Shown here one piece after another: positions 40,001 through 46,640 of a stretch of 64,000 nucleotides of DNA. Source of the stretch: Saprospiraceae bacterium. Lineage in GTDB: Bacteria > Bacteroidota > Bacteroidia > Chitinophagales > Saprospiraceae. The number at the start of each line of letters is the position of its first letter. Position 1 is the first letter of the stretch. Location: NCBI GenBank assembly GCA_016720635.1, contig JADKKF010000015.1:1-64000 (forward strand), given 5' to 3'. A model generated the notes under the pieces. That model searched no databases. It was not told where the DNA came from and saw only the letters and a program-made list of their open reading frames with translations. The position numbers and the translations under genes were made by a program.

Positions 40001-43000
40001 TTGACCTTGGGAACGATAGGCTGGCCACAGAATTATGATGGCTTGGAAGGATCGTTGGCCCCACTTGAGTGTAGAGGCCCATGGGATTTGAATGGCAATA
40101 ATTATCCAGACGTAGAAGAAACGGGCAGTCCAGCAGGAAATGCATGCAATATTGGCTGTACATATAGAGATGAGATCATCAAAGTATGTGGAGACGATGC
40201 AGGCACATCTGCCATCGAAGGCTCGTACAAAGTATTGCGTATATGGACATGTTTGGATTGGTGTACAGGTCAAACGACCTCACATATCCAAATCATCAAG
40301 ATAGCGGATCATGGCAGTCCAGTAGTAGCATGTCCAGTATATCCAACGAGACCATTGACATTAGGCTTAGGAGCGCCAGGCAACTTGGTAGCCTCAGAAG
40401 GCACGAATGTGACATTGAGCACGGACTATAATTCATGTTTGGCATCGTACAATTTCCCATCAGCGACTTATACAGATGTTTGTGGAAGTGCATTGAGAGG
40501 AGGCTGGATGATAGGAACGGATATAGCAACGGGCTTAGAGGCCTTTAGGATAAATACGAATGGAGGTATCGTAAGAAATATCCCAGTCGGAAATTACACG
40601 GTGTGTTACTACTTAGAAGATCAGTGTGATAAGATAGGAAGCTGCTGTATGACATTAGCGGTAAGAGATTATGTATCGCCAGTAGCAGTATGTAAGACGT
40701 ATTTGACGATCGGGTTGGGAGATAATGGCCGAGGAAGAATCCAAGCGAGAGACTTTGACAATGGCTCATATGACAATTGTGGAGTAGTATCGTGGAAAAT
40801 AAGAAGGATGACGGATCCATGCCATAGCCCAGCGATAACAAGTTTGCGAGATACAGTAGCGTTCTGTTGTACAGACGTAAACAAGAAGATAGCGGTAGTG
40901 ATGAGAATCACAGATGCGAATGGCAATTACAATGAGTGCATGGATTCAGTATTGATCCAGGACAAATTGCCACCAATCATCACATGTCCACCAGATATCA
41001 ATATCGATTGTAGATATCCATACAGTTTGTCAAACTTGGATATATTCGGAACGGTGGTAAATGGCGGAAATGGAAGTACAGCAGTGGTGAGAGATCCGAT
41101 CTATATCGACCAAAGATATGGACATATTGGAAGACACTCAGAAAGTGCACAAGATCCACATTTCCAAGTAGGAGTGAACGGAGTGGCGTATGACAATTGT
41201 AATTTGACATTAAGCTATTCACAGTCTCCTAGTTTGAATTGCAATAAGGGTACGATATTGAGAACGTGGACGGCATCAGATGCAGCAGGATTCAGATCAT
41301 GTTTGCAGACGATAACGGTTTATAATACGTATGAATTCAATGGATTGGATGCCAATGTCTTAACTGAAAATAGCGGTCAGCCACCATACGATGTACCATT
41401 CAATAATTACAATCCATTAACAGACTTGAACTGGGATGATATGCACGATATCTACTGGCCAGCGGACTACACGACGAATCAGTGTGGAGCAGCATTGGAT
41501 ACAGCGAATATAGCATGGCCGTATAAGAAACCATGGTTTAGAGAAGACGTATGTTCAAATATCGGAGTAGGCTTTGATGATTGGTACTTTGACTTCGAAG
41601 TGGGTTCAAGCCAAGGCTGTAAGAAGGTTATAAGAAAGTGGAAAGTATTAGACTTGTGTCAAAAGAATGAAGATGGGACGAATCCAGTATGGACATATGA
41701 CCAAGTGTTGGTAGTGATGAATTCATCAGCGCCGACGTTTACGAACTGTGCGCCAGTAGAATGGTGCCACAACGGCCCAGGCTGCGGACCGCATTATCAA
41801 ACACTGAGTATAACCGCGACAGACGATTGTGATCCAGAGACGAAGTTGAGATACAGATACCAAGTAGATCTAAATAACGATGGAACATTTGATTCATTCG
41901 GAACGGGTTCTACCATCAATCCAGCAGCTGGTTGGATATTAGGTACCCACAGAGTGGTATGGGAAGTAGAAGACGGCTGTGGCAACAAGGAAACTTGTAC
42001 ACAAATCGTTACAATCAATGATTGTAAGAAGCCAAGTCCAGTATGTATCGAATTGATAGCCGAGTTGATGCCATCGACATGTGCGATAGAATTGTGGGCA
42101 TCAGACTTCATAGCAGCGAATAGTTCGACGGACAATTGTCCTGGTCCATACCGATACACATTTGATGCAGCGGGCCTACAACCAAATAGAATATTTACAA
42201 AAGATGATCTAGGCAGATCTCCTATAAATATCTATATGTGGGATGCAGCGGGCAATTCAGATTTCTGTATCACAACGGTAACAATCCAGAAGAATATGCC
42301 ATGTACGAACGACGTATCTAGATTCGTATTGACAGGAACGGTGAAGACGGAGACGAATGCGAACGTAAGCGATACGAAAGTAAGCGTGATGTCAGGTACG
42401 AATGAATTGGCATTCTCAATGACGAATACAAGCGGCACGTTTGGATTCAATGAAATGGATGCGAATAATTACGAAGTGGTACCGAAAAGAGATGACAACC
42501 ACAGAAATGGGGTAAGTACAGCGGATATCATCAAGATCCAAAGACATATCCTAGGAGCGGAATCATTGAATAGCGGGTACAAGATGATAGCAGGAGACGT
42601 AAACAAATCGAATACGATAACAGCAGCAGACTTGGTAGAATTGAGGAAATTGGTGTTATTCAAGATCGATAGATTTGGCAACAATACGTCATTCAGATTC
42701 GTAGATAAAGATTACAATTTGACGACGGGCAATGCGTTGACGAGCAGCTTCCCAGAAAGGGTGAGCTTGACGAATGCGATGTCAGGAAATGTTGAAGCGG
42801 ATTTTGTTGCGGTAAAGATCGGAGACGTAACGGAGAATGCAGTAGTTAATCTGACAGCCGTACCAGAGGAGAGAAGTGGCAAGAGCTTGATGTTCAACGT
42901 AGCAGAAGGCAGCTACAAGGCAGGAGAGACGGTAAGGATGACGCTTAAGGCGAATGACTTTGCGAAGATCAATGGCTACCAGTTCACGACGAACTTTGAT

Positions 43001-43561
43001 AACCAAAGATTGGAATTTGTAGGATACGAGGCTGGAAAATTGCATGTAACGGAGGAGAACTTTGGATTTACGATGTTGGAAGAAGGCAAGATCACAACGA
43101 GCTGGTCTAATCCGACAGCGGAGAGTATAACGGAGAACGAAGGCGCCTTCACGTTGATATTCAAGGCTAGAAGCCAAGGGTTGATAAGTGAGAGCGTATA
43201 TGTGACTTCCGAGTTGACACCAGCCCAAGCCTACAATGCGAAAGGAGAAATGATGAACGTAGGATTGAACTTCATAGGCAAGGATGGCAAAGCAGTACAA
43301 GGCTTCGCATTGTATCAAAACCAACCGAATCCATGGGGTACCGAGACGTTGATAGGCTTCAACTTGCCAGCGCAGATGAAGGCGAAAGTAAGTATCTACG
43401 ATGTGACGGGCAAAGTGCTGAAAGTAGTAGAAAGGACGTTCAACAAAGGCTACAACGCAGTAACCTTGAACAAAGGTGAACTACCAGCAACAGGCGTGAT
43501 GTATTATCAATTGGATGCCGCAGACTTTACAGATGCGAAGAAGATGATAATACTAGATTAG
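34073..43561 (+). CDS. Giant multidomain surface protein with T9SS type A sorting domain
   Basis: The 3162-residue protein has a signal peptide (1-20), three similar PPC-like modules (starting about 23, 160 and 300), a diverged fourth (438-600), then about 15 Ig/SprB-like repeats (about 707-1805). Repeats average about 68 residues, with cores such as TVCAGVSGTLTASGG and YTWSSGENTS and a late Gly-Cys. A long cysteine-rich HYR-like region (about 1805-2750) follows, then a dockerin-like segment (about 2811-2865; STADIIKIQRHILG, GDVNKSNTITAADLVELRKL), a cohesin-like domain (about 2938-3070) and a type A sorting domain (3077-3162; YQNQPNPWGTETLIGFNLP). A secreted adhesin or scaffold is likely. Codon use changes near 39,600. 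It ends in TAG before a strong terminator. Confidence 0.88.
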   Translation: MKKLLLSVIALCTLVTFGYSAAPLNDACSGATTLTQQATFTCGSPTAGTTNNATDESPVGTCGGPDVWFKFVATSTSAIVTVDGATNFDAVVGAFTACGSTSIPTGGDCIDDTSSGGIETMTLTGLTVGATYYIQVSDWAGGTSATDDFDICVFTLPPPPPNDNCAGATAFPAISLTPGVCSVLNNQTTAGATDSGVTPTGACSTNSGTEDDDVWFSFVATSSALNISAVLVSGASDVYWQVFSGSCGSSMTSLLCTDNDSGSILTGLVVGQTYYLRMYTWDSGVSTIQNICISAIPPPPTNDNCVGATPFPTVPTNGVCSELLNQSTAGATDSGVTPSGACTSNSGAEDDDVWFSFVASSSNISLSASYVSGATDIYFQVFSGSCGTNMTSILCTDTNAGGSLLNLVVGETYYVRMYTWDIGAATVQNLCLKAIVPTPGKECVTATPLCCGATIPAPTAGVGSFDEAIPNECSSSNNEDNSTWISIAITADGSVSMNFDANPNADIDFALWVIRGTPTNPATLLEGCASLAATPTSDRRCDWSGSGTESGFGTACGAGTGCDPRGNLNVQNGDLIIAMINDFSAFDNFAFSSNVSLTGGAMAACPPPNVYVENGRCSDDCGVNTGTQTIAPGISVSNCPATATVIQYSTDNGANWINGVPAYGTYTTASPLLVRCNNAGGTCPTPADNITTSPVSCAPCITCVVSADAGIDGTITCASNITGVSIGSATSLAGHTYAWSPTAGLSSSTINNPIANPAVSTTYVVTVTNTIDGGCTSTDMVVITVNKPTPTVDITDLTVCQGSIATITATSGTPGTFTWNTGQNGSVINATILTTLETFTVTVTNAQGCTASATQNIAGVAISALGSGAIICPGVLTSLTVTTNPTTGINYAWSNGGNTSVISVNPLVTTIYTVTVTRIDFGCAASLENTITVNPAPVAAAIGATVCFGQDGTLTATGGVTYAWSNGAITQNIITQTAGIYTVTVTDINSCTSTSSAELVVNPLPVIVTTNATICNGSTGTITASGGTSYEWNLGANTSMMMDNPTVNTLYTVTVTTASGCTSTATAEIIIQSFLVPIMTSSTICSGSEGTISASGGTMYTWNTGETTAYNVQSPGGTTTYFVTVSDASGCSGTGEATITVNEVPILLMSNSTVCAGLEGTLTARVFEFAPRDGNSGPFSTGAQIAAGETFIWSSGENTSSINPTVAGDYTVTVTSLQGCSTTGIATLTLSPAPIVATTNSTVCSGLAGTLTASGGVSYTWSSGENTSAINPTVAGDYTVSVSNAQGCTASGVASLSISPLAVVVTTNSTVCAGVSGTLTASGGASYTWSSGENTSSINPTVAGDYSVTITTAEGCNATGVATLVVNPLPIVTTTNSTVCIGTQGTLTASGGASYVWSNGVTTSNNVTSVAGTYTVTISSAEGCTAVGNATLVTNPLPIANATSASICFGGNGTLTASGGTIYAWSNGVTIANNITNVAGTYTVTVSDINGCQSTTTATLFINPLLVASTSNATVCTGTNGTLSASGGLNYTWSNGTLGANNIVNTAGIYTVSVTDALGCLAVGTAQLFVNPLPVPVILATDNSGLGADDLTICAGSSSTLTATGGTSYNWSNGVVGAANVVNPIGTTVYTVTVSNVFGCTAIRAVTLTATSYPVPSITFGEASGTSPNDGNICNGSSAVLTASGGSSYVWSTGATTASFTTSEAGTYTVTVSSFGCPAVASATLTVLPAPTVVTGPTSVFICSTGGSIRIGGTAIAGYTYAWTPTTGLSDPNSSNPTASPSVTTQYTLVVTNSSTGCTSSGQVMVTLFNTTDLICRGKVNLSLGPNCTYALQPGDVLVGNIGSPSLYTVSLTTMAGTPIPNVLNASHIGQMLVYMVRDNCNGNLCWGQILVEDKMPPVFVCQDYTVSCTDTHPASFYAPTVTDNCGSVLGLTYTEREVSSESCDGPYWRVIERVWTATDTYGSTGTCVQRIYYTRLTLGTIGWPQNYDGLEGSLAPLECRGPWDLNGNNYPDVEETGSPAGNACNIGCTYRDEIIKVCGDDAGTSAIEGSYKVLRIWTCLDWCTGQTTSHIQIIKIADHGSPVVACPVYPTRPLTLGLGAPGNLVASEGTNVTLSTDYNSCLASYNFPSATYTDVCGSALRGGWMIGTDIATGLEAFRINTNGGIVRNIPVGNYTVCYYLEDQCDKIGSCCMTLAVRDYVSPVAVCKTYLTIGLGDNGRGRIQARDFDNGSYDNCGVVSWKIRRMTDPCHSPAITSLRDTVAFCCTDVNKKIAVVMRITDANGNYNECMDSVLIQDKLPPIITCPPDINIDCRYPYSLSNLDIFGTVVNGGNGSTAVVRDPIYIDQRYGHIGRHSESAQDPHFQVGVNGVAYDNCNLTLSYSQSPSLNCNKGTILRTWTASDAAGFRSCLQTITVYNTYEFNGLDANVLTENSGQPPYDVPFNNYNPLTDLNWDDMHDIYWPADYTTNQCGAALDTANIAWPYKKPWFREDVCSNIGVGFDDWYFDFEVGSSQGCKKVIRKWKVLDLCQKNEDGTNPVWTYDQVLVVMNSSAPTFTNCAPVEWCHNGPGCGPHYQTLSITATDDCDPETKLRYRYQVDLNNDGTFDSFGTGSTINPAAGWILGTHRVVWEVEDGCGNKETCTQIVTINDCKKPSPVCIELIAELMPSTCAIELWASDFIAANSSTDNCPGPYRYTFDAAGLQPNRIFTKDDLGRSPINIYMWDAAGNSDFCITTVTIQKNMPCTNDVSRFVLTGTVKTETNANVSDTKVSVMSGTNELAFSMTNTSGTFGFNEMDANNYEVVPKRDDNHRNGVSTADIIKIQRHILGAESLNSGYKMIAGDVNKSNTITAADLVELRKLVLFKIDRFGNNTSFRFVDKDYNLTTGNALTSSFPERVSLTNAMSGNVEADFVAVKIGDVTENAVVNLTAVPEERSGKSLMFNVAEGSYKAGETVRMTLKANDFAKINGYQFTTNFDNQRLEFVGYEAGKLHVTEENFGFTMLEEGKITTSWSNPTAESITENEGAFTLIFKARSQGLISESVYVTSELTPAQAYNAKGEMMNVGLNFIGKDGKAVQGFALYQNQPNPWGTETLIGFNLPAQMKAKVSIYDVTGKVLKVVERTFNKGYNAVTLNKGELPATGVMYYQLDAADFTDAKKMIILD

Positions 43562-43591
43562 TTTTGTAACATTGAGATAAGATAGAAAGTA

Positions 43592-43623
43592 AAAAGAGCC
43601 TCGACGCAAGTCGAGGCTCTTTT
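43592..43623 (+). terminator. Intrinsic terminator of the giant adhesin gene
   Basis: A perfect 14-bp stem (AAAAGAGCCTCGAC with GTCGAGGCTCTTTT) encloses a GCAA tetraloop, 30 bp after the stop codon. It has the flanking A and T tracts of a bidirectional terminator. Confidence 0.9.
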
Positions 43624-43906
43624 GTTATATGGCGGATTGGATTACTTAGATTTATATAATTAGATAAACAGACTTTACAAAAGTTAAGAAGATTGTTATG
43701 TTAGAAAAGTTTAACAATATCCAGATAGGGTAGAATGTTAATAGAGCCTCGATTTGCGTCGAGGCTCTATCGTTTTGGTAAAAACCCAGCGCATAAGGTG
43801 GATGTAGGACGACGCAGTCGGTCTCGACGCTACGTCGAGACGGAACTCCAGAATACACCGACCCCGAACTATTGGTGAGGGGATATGCCATAAAAATTGA
43901 GTAAAA
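43624..43906. repeat. Intergenic region with two further related hairpins
   Basis: At 43741-43770 lies ATAGAGCCTCGA-TTTGCG-TCGAGGCTCTAT, a near copy of the terminator stem at 43592. At 43821-43841 lies GTCTCGAC-GCTAC-GTCGAGAC. All three share a CTCGA core. The rest of the stretch holds no gene. Confidence 0.7.
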
Positions 43907-44479
43907 TTAAATCAAATTAGATTTAATCAGTTTAATAGCAATAGCTAGAATGATTAAACCAAAAACTTTTTTTAAGATTTCTGAACCTGTTTGCCCAATG
44001 GTTTTTTCAATCCAAGACAATGAACGCAATACCAAATAAATGATGATCATATTCAGTAGAATACCAATTAATATGTTTATTTCTTCGTAAGCTGCTCTGA
44101 GCGAAATTAAGGTGGTCATGGTACCAGCCCCAACCATAATGGGAAAAACCAAGGGTACATAAGTGGTCGCTTTGCTGCTTGAGTCCTCATGCTTGAATAT
44201 ATTTCTTCCTGTGATCATTTCGACACCGAGTAAAACGAGGATGAAAGCGCCTGCTAGGGCAAATGAATATACGTCCACGCCAAATAGCTTCAGGATATTT
44301 TGTCCAAGATAAAGGAAACTTATCATCAAAATTCCAGCTAAAATGGTTGCCCTGAGGGCATGTATGCTTCCTGCTTTCTTTTTTAATTCTATGATAACTG
44401 GGACAGAGCCAATAACATCAATTATGGAAAAAAGTACGATGGTGACAGATAAAATTTCCTTAAATGAAAGAGCCTCCAT
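43907..44479 (-). CDS. MarC-family (UPF0056) membrane protein
   Basis: The 190-residue protein has six predicted membrane segments, with the family features FSIIDVIGSVPVIIEL near the start and FPIMVGAGTMTTLISL in the middle. The MarC family is widespread; despite the name, no clear link to multiple antibiotic resistance has been confirmed, and the substrate is unknown. It is a monocistronic leftward gene between the adhesin terminator region and cobB. The 190 bp upstream hold no recognised element. Confidence 0.9.
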   Translation of the reverse strand: MEALSFKEILSVTIVLFSIIDVIGSVPVIIELKKKAGSIHALRATILAGILMISFLYLGQNILKLFGVDVYSFALAGAFILVLLGVEMITGRNIFKHEDSSSKATTYVPLVFPIMVGAGTMTTLISLRAAYEEINILIGILLNMIIIYLVLRSLSWIEKTIGQTGSEILKKVFGLIILAIAIKLIKSNLI

Positions 44480-44669
44480 AAAGTTTTATCAATATAATGT
44501 AGGTAAAGTAATTTTTGTTTCGAAAAAAGTGTCCTAATAATTTGTGTATAATCCGCAAATAAACTGAATATTTAATGAATTCTGGCTCAGATCTTAATCT
44601 ACAATTTCGATAACTATTTTAAACATATATTCAATGTATGGAATTTATGTTCAGATTTACAAAATATTA

Positions 44670-45362
44670 TTAGGATAATTGGTTTAATATTTGTTGAAAA
44701 GTTTTTAGGCCCTCAACTGCGTTGGCTTTAATGATGTGAATATTGGCTTTGCTTTTTATGTGTTCTGGCTTCGGATCAATATAATAAATAGGTGTCGAGG
44801 ATGCCGTATAATGCAGTAAACTAGCTGCTGGATATACTTGGAGGGAAGTGCCGACTACCAATAAAATGTCTGCATTTTCAGTTATTTGCGTCGCGACTTC
44901 AAAGAGAGGAACATCTTCGCCGAACCAAACAATATTTGGACGTAGTTGAGCCCCGCAAAAACACTTATGACCCATGTGCAAAGCCGATTTCCAATCAAAT
45001 ATATGATTTAGGGAGTTAGTACACCTAACTTTTAGTAATTCCCCATGCAAATGTGTTACATGTAAACTACCAGCGCGTTCATGGAGATCATCAACATTTT
45101 GTGTAATGACATTAATTTGAAATTTTGTTTCCAATTGCGCTAAGATAAAATGACCCTCATTTGGATTTACTTGTAACAATTGTGCACGTCGTTCATTGTA
45201 AAATTTTTGGACTAAGTTTGGGTCCTTATTCCAGCCTGAAAGGCTTGCAACCCGCATAATATCGTAGTTTTCCCACAGTCCGTCTGCATCTCTAAAAGTT
45301 TTAAGTCCAGATTCGGCACTCATTCCAGCACCCGTAAAGACGACAATTTTTATTTTTGGCAT
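44670..45362 (-). CDS. cobB: NAD-dependent sirtuin deacylase, class III type
   Basis: Sirtuins remove acyl groups from lysines using NAD. The 230-residue protein has GAGMSAESGLKTFRD, TQNVDDLHERAG (87-98), the catalytic His106 in HLHGEL, and GTSLQVYPAA. Tyr55 and Arg58 (FYNERR) match the residues that in SIRT5 and E. coli CobB select acidic acyl groups, so desuccinylase or demalonylase activity is likely. The zinc site looks incomplete: only CTNS and CFCG supply cysteines, as in several related bacterial enzymes. It is a single gene, divergent from the PorP/SprF module. Confidence 0.93.
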   Translation of the reverse strand: MPKIKIVVFTGAGMSAESGLKTFRDADGLWENYDIMRVASLSGWNKDPNLVQKFYNERRAQLLQVNPNEGHFILAQLETKFQINVITQNVDDLHERAGSLHVTHLHGELLKVRCTNSLNHIFDWKSALHMGHKCFCGAQLRPNIVWFGEDVPLFEVATQITENADILLVVGTSLQVYPAASLLHYTASSTPIYYIDPKPEHIKSKANIHIIKANAVEGLKTFQQILNQLS

Positions 45363-45486
45363 GATTTTGGTATTAATAAAATGTTAAGGCAGCAACAAAA
45401 TTTATATTTGATGCATCTTGAAATGTGAAAGCTAAATTAATTAAAAATAAATTAGCATTTTATTTTATACATCAAATAATTCTGAT

Positions 45487-45494
45487 TAACTTTG
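45487..45494 (+). promoter_or_regulatory. Candidate -7 box (TAACTTTG) for the PorP/SprF module
   Basis: A full TAnnTTTG match lies about 60 bp upstream of the porP/sprF-like ATG in the divergent gap with cobB. No clear -33 TTG is seen (TTT at 45463). Confidence 0.4.
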
Positions 45495-45555
45495 AGCCAC
45501 GAAATGAATAAAAAATCATTTTTATTAAAGTACTTTAAATTAAATAATATAAAGA

Positions 45556-46599
45556 ATGAGCAGTAAGATTACTTCTAACTTATTCCTTTTTATGCTTTTG
45601 ATTTTGGGACGACTAGGAGCCCAAGATTTGCATTATTCCCAATTTTATCATTCTCCACTTAATATCAATCCTGGATTGACTGGAGTTTATAATGGAGATT
45701 GTCGTATATCTGCAAATTGGAGAAATCAATGGAGGAATGTCCCAGTAAATTATCAAACATTTACCGCGGAGTATGACAGCAAGTATTATTTCAAAAGATC
45801 TGAAAAGAGTTTTTTGGGATATGGATTACAATTAAACTATGACAAGGCTGGAGATTCAAAATTGCAATATTTGAATCTTTCCTTAAATGGTTCGTACAAT
45901 TACATAATTAACCCTCGCAATATTATTACAGGAGGGCTACAGTTAGGTTATGTACAAAGATCTTTCAAACTAGATGATCTTAAGTGGGATAACCAATTTG
46001 ATAACAATATTGGGTCATATGTAGCAACCCTTCCTAATGGAGAAAATTTCTCTAGATTAAAGTTCGGATTTTTTGATGCTTCGGTAGGAGCTAATTATAG
46101 ATGGCAAAAACCAAGTAAAAGGACGAAAATTGATTTTGGATTGGGTTATTTCCATTTGACACAACCTAAGCAAAACTTTATCGATGGAAAGGATATCAAA
46201 TTGTCTTCTCGTCTTTCTGGATATGTTATGTCTAGCTTTAAGTTGACTAATGGACTAGACTTATTGGTCAATGCTTTGTATCAGAAACAAAATCAACAAG
46301 ATGAAGCAGTAGGTGGTGCTGCTGTAAGAATACATCTTAACCAGAGACCTGCCAAGGAATTGGCCGTCCAATTGGGTATAAATTATCGTGCAAATCCTGG
46401 CAATTCTTTTGTAGGGGATGCACTTATTCCTACCATCGAGGTACACTATACCAAATGGCACGTTGGACTTTCTTATGATATAAATGTATCTGGATTTAAA
46501 GAAGCAACCAATGGGAGAGGAGGGCCTGAATTGTCTATGTCTTATAGATGTATAAATGTGAAGCCCCTCAAAGAAAATAAAATATGCCCTATTTTGTAA
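45556..46599 (+). CDS. PorP/SprF-family T9SS outer-membrane protein
   Basis: The 347-residue protein has a signal peptide and the family hallmark YSQFYHSPLNINPGLTGVYN just after cleavage, then about 14 amphipathic strands of a beta barrel. PorP/SprF proteins are needed for secretion or surface attachment of particular T9SS substrates; SprF of Flavobacterium johnsoniae serves SprB, a type B substrate. Here the gene is followed by a PorE-like protein and two proteins with type B domains, so it is probably their dedicated partner. Confidence 0.92.
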   Translation: MSSKITSNLFLFMLLILGRLGAQDLHYSQFYHSPLNINPGLTGVYNGDCRISANWRNQWRNVPVNYQTFTAEYDSKYYFKRSEKSFLGYGLQLNYDKAGDSKLQYLNLSLNGSYNYIINPRNIITGGLQLGYVQRSFKLDDLKWDNQFDNNIGSYVATLPNGENFSRLKFGFFDASVGANYRWQKPSKRTKIDFGLGYFHLTQPKQNFIDGKDIKLSSRLSGYVMSSFKLTNGLDLLVNALYQKQNQQDEAVGGAAVRIHLNQRPAKELAVQLGINYRANPGNSFVGDALIPTIEVHYTKWHVGLSYDINVSGFKEATNGRGGPELSMSYRCINVKPLKENKICPIL

Positions 46600-46640
46600 T
46601 AAATTAAATAGAGGTTAATTTTAAAATTATTAAGCAACTC

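Noticed and set aside
39627..40163. 178-codon antisense frame inside the giant adhesin
   Set aside because: It is a by-product of the skewed codon use in the 3' part of the gene. It has no ribosome site or family match, and the sense frame is clearly coding.
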